A stretch of 12,307 nt of DNA from Flavobacteriales bacterium. GTDB lineage: Bacteria; Bacteroidota; Bacteroidia; NS11-12g; UBA955. The notes under the pieces were generated by a model that saw nothing but the letters and a program-made list of their open reading frames with translations, did no database searches and was not told the origin of the DNA. The stretch is taken from positions 1 to 12,307 of the forward strand of contig CANFVI010000033.1 of the NCBI GenBank assembly GCA_947450405.1. Direction: 5' to 3'. Below are positions 1 through 7,767 of this stretch, in pieces (the stretch's first letter is position 1; the number at the start of each line of letters is the position of its first letter). The translations under genes and the position numbers were made by a program.

Positions 1-1182
1 CATTTTTGGATAATGTGTTGTGGGGCACTTTTCTTCTTTTTATCGTTCAATATTGTTTTACCTGAATTATCCGATTTCCTTAAAAGATTAAATGGAAGTG
101 AATATTTGGGATGGATTATTCCTGCGTTTTCAATAAGCGCACTGATTGCCAGACCTTTAAGCGGATGGATAACAGATAACCTAGGCCGGAAATGGGCCAT
201 GATTGGCGGTTGCATTTTTTGTATTATTGCCGGATTTTTATATCCCTTCGTAGGAACGCTTTCGGCATTTTTCATTGTGAGAGTGATACACGGATTTTCA
301 ACTGGATTTACCCCAACAGGGTTTACCGCTTACACCGCAGATACCGTATCGCATGAATTTAGAGGAAGAGCCATGGGATGGCAAGGCACTTTCAACAACA
401 TTGGAACGAGCTTTGGTTATGCCCTTGGTGCCTTAATTGTTAATTACTTAGGTGTAAATCAACTTTTTATTGCCAGTTCTGTTTTCGCAATTTTAGCCTT
501 GGTCATGTTTTCAATGCTGCCAGAAACAAAACCTGCTGAAGCAAAACGAAAATTCGAATTTAACATTCAGAATTTATTTTACTTACCGGCTTGGAAACCC
601 GCCTTGCTCATGTTTTTGGTTTGTATTTCTTTGGGATCTATTTTAACCGTTATGCCCGATTATACCATCAGTTTGGGTTATGTAAACAAAGGGCTATATC
701 TCACCATTTACATTACCTTTTCGTTGATTTTTCGGTTATTTAGCGGCAGAATATCTGATACATTGGGAAGACCATGGTCGACCGCAATTGGTACCTTAGG
801 ACAGATTATTGCAATGCTATTGCTCATTTTCAATCCGTTTCAGTACGCTTTTTTTATAAGCGCATTCTTTTATGGAATTGGCCAGGGATTTAATGCGCCA
901 AGTTTATTTGCTTGGGCAGGAGATACTGCAAATGCTCAAAACAGAGGCAAAGCGCTGGCGTCACTCTTTATGATGTTAGAATTGGGGATTATTTTCGGGG
1001 GTGTAATTTCTGGCAAAATTTTCACCAATTGGAAACTTGGCTATCATGCGGTATTCGCAATGAATGCTTTTTCCTTTGTTATTGCTTTTGTATTCAGTGT
1101 GGTAATTATTCTTCAAAATCGTCGAGCAGCCAAAACACATCCCGATACCACTGAGAATAAGCATTATAAGACCCATGAATAA
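1..1182 (+). CDS. MFS family transporter, 5' end outside window
   Basis: This is a major facilitator superfamily permease of the inner membrane, probably a drug/H+ antiporter-like or sugar-efflux-like carrier; the substrate cannot be read from the sequence. The frame is open from base 1, and the first visible residues (HFWIMCC...) already lie in transmembrane helix 1, so the true start is upstream and the ATG at 13 is probably internal. Counting from that ATG, the family signature loop between helices 2 and 3 is at about residues 51-60 (GWITDNLGRK), and its second-half counterpart at about 245-256 (FSGRISDTLGRP). Hydrophobic helices run throughout, with a central cytoplasmic break near 168-185 (ETKPAEAKRK), as expected for two six-helix halves. 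The last 77 bp overlap, tail to tail, the end of the minus-strand glucosaminidase-like gene. The family call is firm; the specificity is unknown. Confidence 0.88.
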   Translation, partial: HFWIMCCGALFFFLSFNIVLPELSDFLKRLNGSEYLGWIIPAFSISALIARPLSGWITDNLGRKWAMIGGCIFCIIAGFLYPFVGTLSAFFIVRVIHGFSTGFTPTGFTAYTADTVSHEFRGRAMGWQGTFNNIGTSFGYALGALIVNYLGVNQLFIASSVFAILALVMFSMLPETKPAEAKRKFEFNIQNLFYLPAWKPALLMFLVCISLGSILTVMPDYTISLGYVNKGLYLTIYITFSLIFRLFSGRISDTLGRPWSTAIGTLGQIIAMLLLIFNPFQYAFFISAFFYGIGQGFNAPSLFAWAGDTANAQNRGKALASLFMMLELGIIFGGVISGKIFTNWKLGYHAVFAMNAFSFVIAFVFSVVIILQNRRAAKTHPDTTENKHYKTHE

Positions 1183-1684
1183 ATTTGATAATTTCTTTAT
1201 CCGAATGCGGTTTACGTTGATATAATTTTACAAATTTCAATTCTGTATTTTCCATATAGTATTTGAAATCAATAATGCAATCATACCAATTATCAAATAC
1301 GCAGTAACTGCTATACCCTTTTCTTCTGGCGGTAGTTTCCCTTTGATTGGGATAGCGCATTCCAACCAAATTATTGTATTTCAGGGCATAAACTGAATTT
1401 TGATTGTCATACCCACTCTCTTCAATTTTTAACACAATAAATAGTTTGGCCCATTTGTCGAGCGCCACTTTTGCAACTGTATGTAAATCTTTAATTTTGG
1501 GAATTGTACGCAACGGCAATTTTAAGCTATCACAATAAAGGGTATCTTTATCAATGACAATAGAACCTGTTCGTGGCTCGCAAAAAGGTTTGTTTTGAAC
1601 AATTCCAGGAACACCAAATAGCACCAAGTAAAACAAGCAACATACACCTATTAAAAACGATACTTTACGGATTACATTTTTCAT
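1106..1684 (-). CDS. Glucosaminidase-domain protein, membrane-anchored
   Basis: This is a 192-residue protein with one N-terminal hydrophobic segment (about residues 8-28), probably a membrane anchor or uncleaved signal, leaving the rest in the periplasm. Residues about 66-185 resemble the mannosyl-glycoprotein endo-beta-N-acetylglucosaminidase-like domain (PF01832 type) used by peptidoglycan hydrolases. The expected landmarks are an EESG tract (88-91), with E88 or E89 the likely catalytic acid, then NNLVGM (104-109), then a W/Y-rich stretch FDNWYDCIIDFKYYM (130-144). The inferred role is trimming of cell-wall glycan. The start is the ATG whose first base is the last base of the dnaG stop codon (TAATG), which points to translation coupled to dnaG. 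The C-terminal 25 codons or so lie antisense to the end of the MFS gene. The domain call rests on motif recall, not on an alignment. Confidence 0.7.
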   Translation of the reverse strand: MKNVIRKVSFLIGVCCLFYLVLFGVPGIVQNKPFCEPRTGSIVIDKDTLYCDSLKLPLRTIPKIKDLHTVAKVALDKWAKLFIVLKIEESGYDNQNSVYALKYNNLVGMRYPNQRETTARRKGYSSYCVFDNWYDCIIDFKYYMENTELKFVKLYQRKPHSDKEIIKFIHGSYNAYSQWYRDVFWLLDDFEE

Positions 1685-3600
1685 TAGAATCGAGATACTA
1701 CATTGCCCAATTTATTGGCAATGTCAATTTTTACTGTATTTAAGAAATCTAAATATTCCAAAATCTCATCATGCTGTTCTTCAGGCTGTTGTAATTTAAA
1801 CTGTTCAGAAAGGATAATCTCTTCTATTTTGGTTCTGCGAATATTTAGAAAAATTGAAATCAGTTCATCTCGGTAATTGTCTTCTTCCGTTTTTACATAA
1901 ATCATGTTATCTAAAAAGGCAGGACTTAATTGATGATCGTTTGAAAACACGCCAGCCACAAATGAAGATATTTCTGTGTCTGTATGGTGAATAAAATATT
2001 CAACACCAGGCCATTCAAACGTACCATCTGGCTTTATCAATTCATTCATAAACTTACTTGCAAATGGATCTTTAAATTGAATACTCTCATCGGCCATATA
2101 TTCTGTTAACGCAAAATCAAAAATGGTTTGGTTTTCATCAAACTGTTTGGTTGCATTCATCAATAAAGTCCGAATCATTGCAATTTCTTGATGGACATCG
2201 CTCAGTGCTACAACAACCGGTTCGTCTATAAATAGATTAACTACATTTTTAGTATCGGCAAATAACTGCTTTTTATCTTGAACTAGACCTATTCTCAGCA
2301 ACTTGCCAAGTTCCTGAGCCAAAACCTCTTCTTTTACATCGCAAATTCTCTCGAGTTCTTTTACAAGGGTTGTTCTTTTTAGCGTGTCTTTGATAAAGGC
2401 AACAGATTGTAAAATATCTTTAATTGCCTCCGACTTCTGAATCGGATCATTTTGGGCAAATTGCAACAACAATTCTGCCTTGAAGAAGATAAAGTTCTTC
2501 TCAACGGATTGGATATAATCTTTAAATCCGTCGGGACCTAATTTTTTACAATATGAATCTGGATCTTCTCCTTCTGGCAGGGGCACAACACGCACGTTGA
2601 TATCGTCGGCAAGCAACAAATCAATACCCCTTAGGGAAGCTTTGATTCCTGCGGCATCACCATCATAAATAACAGTTACGTTGTTTGTAAATCGCTTGAT
2701 AAGTTTGATTTGACCAGGAGTTAATGCTGTTCCGCTACTTGCAACTGCATTTTCAATTCCCGATTGATGCAATGTAATCACATCCGTATATCCCTCCGTC
2801 AATAAAACCTTATCGAGCTTCTTGATGGAATTTTTTGCCTGGTAAAGCGCGAATAGAAAATCGCTCTTTTTGTATAATTCTGTTTCCGGGGAATTTACGT
2901 ATTTGGGGGCATTTTCAACTTTGCCCATAATACGACCGGCAAACCCTACTACTTTACCGCTAACCGCAATTAACGGAAAGATAACCCTGTTACGGAATAA
3001 ATCGTAGGCAGAACCATCAGAATCGCGCTGTTTAATCAATCCTGCAGATTTGAGCATTTCATCTTTGTAACCCGCTTTGGATGCAGCTTTGTAAAAGGCA
3101 TCCCACGATTCAGGACTATACCCTAGCTGCCATTTTTTTATGGTTTCTAAGGTAAAACCGCGTTCTCGGTAATAGGGCAAAGCAATATTCTTACCTTCCT
3201 CTTGGGTATGGAGTTGGTCAGCAAAAAACTGAATGGCAAAATCATTGATTGATTGAACCCCTTCTCTAAGCTTTTGACTCTCTTCGTATTCTTCTTTGTT
3301 TCCTACATTGGTTTCTACCAAATCAACGCTATAGCGTTTGGCAAGCAATCGGGCCGATTCAGTAAAAGAAAGATTTTCAATTTCCATCAAAAACTGAATG
3401 GAATTCCCCCCTTTTTGGCAACCGAAACACTTGTAAATTCCTAAGGTTGGTGTTACTGTAAAGCTTGGTGTTTTTTCATCATGAAAAGGACAATTCCCTT
3501 TAAATCTAGAACCAGATCGCTTTAAATTCACGTAATCACCAACAACATCTTCGATGATTGCGGCGTTGAGCAATTGGTCTATGGAATTTGGGCTTATCAT
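1684..3600 (-). CDS. dnaG: DNA primase DnaG
   Basis: DnaG synthesises the RNA primers for lagging-strand replication and works with the replicative helicase DnaB. The 638-residue protein has the family's three parts. The N-terminal CHC2 zinc finger has ligands C37, H40, C58 and C61 within CPFHDEKTPSF and YKCFGCQKGG. The catalytic core includes FRNRVIFPL (203-211) and the TOPRIM domain, with E270 in EGYTD and D314/D316 in DGDAAG, followed by GEDPD (345-349). A C-terminal helicase-binding region of roughly 200 residues is less conserved. Length is normal for the family and no key residue is missing. It is the first gene of a minus-strand pair with the glucosaminidase-like gene, sharing one base with it. 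The 89-bp gap to the divergent amidohydrolase shows no clean promoter for dnaG, only a near match (TA, three bases, TTTG) on the minus strand at 3640-3648. Confidence 0.98.
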   Translation of the reverse strand: MISPNSIDQLLNAAIIEDVVGDYVNLKRSGSRFKGNCPFHDEKTPSFTVTPTLGIYKCFGCQKGGNSIQFLMEIENLSFTESARLLAKRYSVDLVETNVGNKEEYEESQKLREGVQSINDFAIQFFADQLHTQEEGKNIALPYYRERGFTLETIKKWQLGYSPESWDAFYKAASKAGYKDEMLKSAGLIKQRDSDGSAYDLFRNRVIFPLIAVSGKVVGFAGRIMGKVENAPKYVNSPETELYKKSDFLFALYQAKNSIKKLDKVLLTEGYTDVITLHQSGIENAVASSGTALTPGQIKLIKRFTNNVTVIYDGDAAGIKASLRGIDLLLADDINVRVVPLPEGEDPDSYCKKLGPDGFKDYIQSVEKNFIFFKAELLLQFAQNDPIQKSEAIKDILQSVAFIKDTLKRTTLVKELERICDVKEEVLAQELGKLLRIGLVQDKKQLFADTKNVVNLFIDEPVVVALSDVHQEIAMIRTLLMNATKQFDENQTIFDFALTEYMADESIQFKDPFASKFMNELIKPDGTFEWPGVEYFIHHTDTEISSFVAGVFSNDHQLSPAFLDNMIYVKTEEDNYRDELISIFLNIRRTKIEEIILSEQFKLQQPEEQHDEILEYLDFLNTVKIDIANKLGNVVSRF

Positions 3601-3646
3601 TAAAAGAATTTATTTTGTTTTTGTAGGAGATTGAACAAACAAAATT

Positions 3647-3654
3647 TAGATTTG
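3647..3654 (+). promoter_or_regulatory. Bacteroidota-type -7 promoter element for the amidohydrolase gene
   Basis: TAGATTTG followed by C is an exact match to the phylum consensus TAnnTTTGY. A TTG at 3621-3623 lies 23 bp upstream, at the long end of the accepted spacing for the -33 element. Transcription would start near 3660, giving a leader of about 30 nt before the ATG at 3690. Confidence 0.5.
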
Positions 3655-3689
3655 CAATTTACAATTGCCAATCAGTAAAAACAAAATTT

Positions 3690-4880
3690 ATGAGTTTAAA
3701 AGACAAGATACAGCAAAAAGCGAACCAAATTGCGCCCGCACTCATTGAAATAAGACATCACATTCATGAAAATCCGGAATTGTCTTTTGAAGAATTCGAA
3801 ACTCAAAAACTCATTGAAAGTTATTTGCAAAACAAATTGGGATTAACAACGCAACGCGTTGCAAACACAGGTGTTGTTGCGCTGATTGAAGGTAAAAATC
3901 CCTCAAAAAGAGTGGTTGCACTAAGAGCCGACATGGACGCATTGCCTATTCTTGAGGTAAATGATGGAAGACCCTACCGCAGTAAAAAAGATGGCATTAT
4001 GCATGCTTGTGGCCATGATGTACATACAACTTCATTGCTCGGAGCTGCTACGATTCTCAATGAATTAAAAAATGACTTTGAAGGAACCATTAAACTTGTA
4101 TTTCAACCAGGAGAAGAAAAAATACCTGGTGGAGCAAGTATGATGATTGCAGAAGGAGTTTTAAACAATCCAAAAGTAGATGTCATGATTGGCCAACATG
4201 TCATGCCATTTATTAAAACTGGCAAAACCGGATTTAGACCAGGTTTATATATGGCCAGTGCCGATGAAATTTATGTTACGGTGAAAGGAAAAGGTGGACA
4301 TGGTGCCATGCCTCACATGTGCATTGATCCGGTAAGTATTGCATCTCAAATGATAGTGAGTTTGCAACAGGTAGTTTCAAGAAGTGCGAATCCTATTATT
4401 CCGAGTGTATTGTCGTTTGGTAAATTCATTGCAAATGGCGCTACCAATGTAATTCCAAGTGAAGTTTACATTGAGGGAACTTTCAGAACTTTAGATGAAA
4501 AATGGCGTGCAGAAGCCCACGAAAAAATGTTAAAAATTGCAAAAAGCGTTGTTGAAGGTTTTGGTGGCGAAGTTGATTTTGAAATAAAGAAGGGTTATCC
4601 TTTTTTGAAAAACAATGAACATTTAACAACCAATTGTCAGAATTTGGCCAAAGATTATTTAGGTGAAGAAAATGTAATTGATTTGGATATTTGGATGGCT
4701 GCAGAAGATTTTTCTTATTATTCACAGCAGGTGGATAGTTGTTTCTACAGATTGGGAACAAGAAATGAAGCCAAAGGAACAACTTTTGGGGTTCACCATC
4801 CTTCGTTTGATATTGATGAGGATGCTATTGAGTACGGAGCTGGATTAATGGCTTATTTGGCCATTAAAAACTTAGATTAA
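3690..4880 (+). CDS. M20-family amidohydrolase / metallopeptidase
   Basis: This is a zinc (or other divalent metal) hydrolase of the M20 group that contains hippurate hydrolase, IAA-amino-acid hydrolase, N-acyl-amino-acid amidohydrolases and N-acetyl-diaminopimelate deacetylase. It cleaves an amide bond to release an amino acid from an acyl or aminoacyl conjugate. At 396 residues it is full length. Visible landmarks are RADMDALP (79-86), MHACGHDVH (104-112) with likely metal ligands C107 and H109, FQPGEE (138-143) with the catalytic/ligand glutamates, GQH (168-170), the dimerisation-domain HGAMPH (204-209), EDFSYY (339-344) and the late ligand histidine in VHHPSF (368-373). There is no signal peptide, so it is probably cytoplasmic. 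The substrate cannot be assigned from the sequence. Its stop codon shares the palindrome TTAA with the stop of the convergent START-like gene. Confidence 0.92.
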   Translation: MSLKDKIQQKANQIAPALIEIRHHIHENPELSFEEFETQKLIESYLQNKLGLTTQRVANTGVVALIEGKNPSKRVVALRADMDALPILEVNDGRPYRSKKDGIMHACGHDVHTTSLLGAATILNELKNDFEGTIKLVFQPGEEKIPGGASMMIAEGVLNNPKVDVMIGQHVMPFIKTGKTGFRPGLYMASADEIYVTVKGKGGHGAMPHMCIDPVSIASQMIVSLQQVVSRSANPIIPSVLSFGKFIANGATNVIPSEVYIEGTFRTLDEKWRAEAHEKMLKIAKSVVEGFGGEVDFEIKKGYPFLKNNEHLTTNCQNLAKDYLGEENVIDLDIWMAAEDFSYYSQQVDSCFYRLGTRNEAKGTTFGVHHPSFDIDEDAIEYGAGLMAYLAIKNLD

Positions 4881-5275
4881 GCTCCAATAATTCCGCAGAG
4901 GTTTTCAACAGCTACATCCCAAATGGATGCGGCCATTTCAACTTCATCTTCGTTTACAAATTCAGTGATGAGTAATTCAACATCGCCGGTAATTGCGTCT
5001 TGTTCAATTCTAAATTCTAAATATTCACCTTCGGCGGAGCCTTCTATGGCAAATTTGATATATTTATTGGGTACGTTTTTGATGATTTTCGCTTGATATT
5101 CCGTTCCATCATTCCAAGCAAATCGATATCTTACACCACCAAAAATATCAACATGATCAGCAAACCAACTTTGCAAGCCTGAAGGATTAGAGATATACTG
5201 GAATAAAATATGTGGAGAAGACCTCAATGAATATTCCAATTCTATTTTTGATCTTTTAATTCCTTCTGTTGCCAT
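4877..5275 (-). CDS. START-like (SRPBCC-fold) small protein
   Basis: This is a 132-residue cytoplasmic protein resembling the AHSA1/START-like helix-grip proteins that are widespread in Bacteroidota. The early region ELEYSLRSSPHILFQYISNPSGLQSWFADHV fits the first beta strand, the helix pair and the family's 'L..WFAD' element (about residues 13-42). It is followed by alternating strands (FAWNDGTEYQAKII, YIKFAIEG, YLEFRIEQ, ELLITEF) and a C-terminal helix (about 112-130). The fold usually makes a hydrophobic cavity for a lipid-like ligand or a protein partner; no catalytic residues are evident and no function can be named. It converges on the amidohydrolase with a 4-bp shared stop region and is divergent from the PAP2 gene. 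No good promoter match was seen upstream on the minus strand. Confidence 0.75.
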   Translation of the reverse strand: MATEGIKRSKIELEYSLRSSPHILFQYISNPSGLQSWFADHVDIFGGVRYRFAWNDGTEYQAKIIKNVPNKYIKFAIEGSAEGEYLEFRIEQDAITGDVELLITEFVNEDEVEMAASIWDVAVENLCGIIGA

Positions 5276-5377
5276 AATTTATGTTTTTTACTATAAAAGT
5301 TTCAATTTAGTCTTTTTTCTGTTGCAATGAAATAATTTCAGTTGATAATTCAAAATTTTCCTTAAATAACTTATAAT

Positions 5378-5385
5378 TATATTTG
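5378..5385 (+). promoter_or_regulatory. Bacteroidota-type -7 promoter element for the PAP2-GT39 operon
   Basis: TATATTTG followed by C is an exact TAnnTTTGY match. It ends only 6 bp before the ATG at 5392, so the transcript would begin at or next to the start codon. No TTG lies at the usual -33 distance; the nearest is 33 bp upstream. The element also overlaps the in-frame TTG at 5383, which argues against that codon as a start. Confidence 0.5.
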
Positions 5386-5391
5386 CAAAAC

Positions 5392-6012
5392 ATGATGAAT
5401 TTGAAAAAATACGTTGTCATCAATCTGAGCATTGCAATTATCATTGGTTTTTGCGCTGCACTTATAGGTTTCAACAATTTTACGCTAAAAATTCACAATT
5501 TCTATTCATTTCAACTAGATCGGTATGTCAAAAACTATACCATTTGGGCAGAATGGCCAGTAATTATTTTAGGAATTTTATTAATGATACGATTTAATTG
5601 GCGAAAAGGCTTGTGGTTCTCTTTGTTTTTTGGAATTGAAGCTTTGATTGTCCAATTCATTAAATTTCAGTTAAATTTACCCCGGCCCATAGAAAAATTT
5701 GGAACTTCAATTAGACAAATTGATGGTGAGGTATTAAAGCATTTCCAAGCTTTTCCAAGTGGACATACTTCGGCGGCGTTTTTCGCTACCGGCATGATTT
5801 TATTGTCGTTACCAAAACACAAATTTTATAACCTTACCTTATTTATATCAATTTTTACAGCATTTTTAATTGGTTACAGCCGCATATATTTGGGGCAACA
5901 CAGTATTGAAGATACCATTGCGGGTTGCATAATTGCCAATATTTTCTTTTATCTTGCGGGAATTACTTATCCAATAATTGAACAGAAATTTAATTTTAAG
6001 AATCCTATTTAA
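5392..6012 (+). CDS. PAP2-family lipid phosphatase
   Basis: This is an integral-membrane phosphatase of the PAP2/acid phosphatase superfamily, which removes phosphate from lipid phosphates or diphosphates such as undecaprenyl diphosphate, phosphatidyl-glycerophosphate or lipid A. The three-part signature is complete and correctly spaced. Counting from the ATG at 5392, K91-x6-R98-P99 is in KFQLNLPRP, P122-S-G-H125 is in FPSGHTSAA, and S163-R164-x5-H170-x3-D174 is in SRIYLGQHSIED. H125 and H170 are the expected catalytic histidines. About five to six hydrophobic helices surround the motifs. I chose 5392 (or the next ATG at 5395) because the upstream TTG lies inside the probable promoter. The stop overlaps the next gene's start as TAATG, so the phosphatase and the glycosyltransferase are very probably one operon. 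Confidence 0.9.
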   Translation: MMNLKKYVVINLSIAIIIGFCAALIGFNNFTLKIHNFYSFQLDRYVKNYTIWAEWPVIILGILLMIRFNWRKGLWFSLFFGIEALIVQFIKFQLNLPRPIEKFGTSIRQIDGEVLKHFQAFPSGHTSAAFFATGMILLSLPKHKFYNLTLFISIFTAFLIGYSRIYLGQHSIEDTIAGCIIANIFFYLAGITYPIIEQKFNFKNPI

Positions 6013-7697
6013 TGCAGAAAACACAAGTACATCTCATTTTTACTTTAATTTCAGCCTTGCTATTAATGGCAGGATTAAATATGGTTCCGCTTTTTGATTG
6101 GGATGAATTAAATTTTGCTGAAAGTGCCAGAGAAATGGTGTTGACCAAAAACTACTTATATACGCAAGTAGGATTTGAACCGTTTTACGAAAAACCTCCC
6201 TTATTTATTTGGCTGCAATCTATTGGCATTCATATTGGTGGAATTCATGCTTGGGTTTTCAAATTGCCAAATGTGATTGCTGGAATTATTTCTGTAAACT
6301 TGGCATATCACATCGGATCAAATGCCGGCAAAAAAATGCTGGGTGCCTTTTGGGCAATGACAATTTTATTGTCGTTGGCACCTTTCATTTATTGGAAATC
6401 AGGAATTATTGATCCCGTTTTTAATTTGTTTATTTTCTTGTCTATTTATAAATGGTATCAAATTTCACAAGCCGGAATTAATCAAGAAAGGGCACATATT
6501 TATTATTTGATGTCGGGAATTTTTTTGGGTCTTGCAGTGTTAACCAAAGGTCCCGTTGCGATTCTCATATTGGCGTTGGTGGTGCTCGCAACCACTGCAT
6601 CTCGAAGCAAATGGCACGAGGTTTTCGATGGTAAAATAGTTCTTTTTTTTATTGGATTTCTGAGCATTTTGGCTTGTTGGATTATTCCATTGATACAATC
6701 GAATGGACAAGCATTTTTCAGTCATTTCATTGATTATCAAATAGTATTATTTAAGGGACAAATACCTTATCACAACCAACCGTGGTTTTATCACATTGTA
6801 GTATTGTTGGTTTTGTGTTTCCCTTCGGCCATATTGGCTTTCCCTCATTTGGTTGGAAATGTTGTAATGGATAGAAATGTAGACGTTTTGCATTTATTCA
6901 TGCGTTCACTCTTTTGGATTGTTTTGATCTTATTTAGTATTGCTACCACTAAAATCATCCATTATAGCAGTCTTTGCTGGTGGCCCCTCACCTATTTTGG
7001 CGCTTATCAAGTTTATTTAATTTATACCAACAGAGGTAAATTTCCTTATTGGTTGAATATTCCACTGTTTTTTGTAGGAATTGCGTTGATGTTGGCTTTA
7101 TGGGGAATACCGTTGGCTGCAACCATTAGGCCTGTTCCAACCATTTTACTCAACAATTTAGATGTTTTTTCAAAAGACATTTTACTCAATATGCCAAAAT
7201 GGAATTGGACAACGTTGATACCCGCTTCGTTATTTACATTTTGGTTTATGCCTTGGATCGTGCTTTCCTTTTTCGGAAAGAAACCAAATCCAATTTACTT
7301 GTATGTTTTGTCTGGAGCTGTAGCATTTACGGCCTATTTTACATTGCTTCCAGCAGTAGCAAATAGCACACAAGGACCAGTTACCAATTTGATAAAGTCA
7401 TTTCGAAAGAAAGGTTTGTTTGTTGAAACTTGGGGCTACAAAACTTATGATTTGTATTTTCACTCAAACTTAACATCCAAAGATTTTGAGGGAATGATTA
7501 CCGAGAATCCACTTCCAATTGAAGAAATTTACCCAAAACAAGAAAAAAGACGACTACATGCCCACAACCCCAATAATCATCAAAAAATGTATGTTATTAC
7601 AAAGAATACATTTCAACCTGATGAATCATTTTATCAAAAATTCAAACCCTTTGATGAAGCAAGATTAGGTGGATTTATTGTTTGGGAAAGAAAGTAG
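6012..7697 (+). CDS. Family 39 (ArnT/PMT-like) membrane glycosyltransferase
   Basis: This is a 561-residue GT-C fold transferase of the ArnT / protein-mannosyltransferase group (GT39, PMT_2). Enzymes of this group move a sugar from a polyprenyl-phosphate donor to lipid A, a protein or another envelope acceptor on the periplasmic side. The N-terminal helix is followed by the first periplasmic loop with FDWDELNFAESAREM, carrying the acidic catalytic residues D29, D31 and E32, and then by FYEKPPL (58-64), the ArnT-like EKPP element. About ten or more hydrophobic helices continue to roughly residue 450, followed by a soluble C-terminal part of about 110 residues with WGYKTYDLYFHS, as in bacterial family members. 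It is translationally coupled to the PAP2 gene upstream. Together they could transfer a sugar and recycle the lipid carrier, or jointly modify lipid A; this is inference. The acceptor is unknown and no donor synthase lies nearby. Confidence 0.88.
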   Translation: MQKTQVHLIFTLISALLLMAGLNMVPLFDWDELNFAESAREMVLTKNYLYTQVGFEPFYEKPPLFIWLQSIGIHIGGIHAWVFKLPNVIAGIISVNLAYHIGSNAGKKMLGAFWAMTILLSLAPFIYWKSGIIDPVFNLFIFLSIYKWYQISQAGINQERAHIYYLMSGIFLGLAVLTKGPVAILILALVVLATTASRSKWHEVFDGKIVLFFIGFLSILACWIIPLIQSNGQAFFSHFIDYQIVLFKGQIPYHNQPWFYHIVVLLVLCFPSAILAFPHLVGNVVMDRNVDVLHLFMRSLFWIVLILFSIATTKIIHYSSLCWWPLTYFGAYQVYLIYTNRGKFPYWLNIPLFFVGIALMLALWGIPLAATIRPVPTILLNNLDVFSKDILLNMPKWNWTTLIPASLFTFWFMPWIVLSFFGKKPNPIYLYVLSGAVAFTAYFTLLPAVANSTQGPVTNLIKSFRKKGLFVETWGYKTYDLYFHSNLTSKDFEGMITENPLPIEEIYPKQEKRRLHAHNPNNHQKMYVITKNTFQPDESFYQKFKPFDEARLGGFIVWERK

Positions 7698-7767
7698 ACC
7701 CTTCACCAATCCAAAATAGGATTATTTATACCGAATTATTATATTGCCTAACTAGTAAAACTCCGTA

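Noticed and set aside
5383..5391. TTG start for the PAP2 gene
   Set aside because: The TTG lies within an exact -7 promoter element, and the ATG codons at 5392 and 5395 directly follow.
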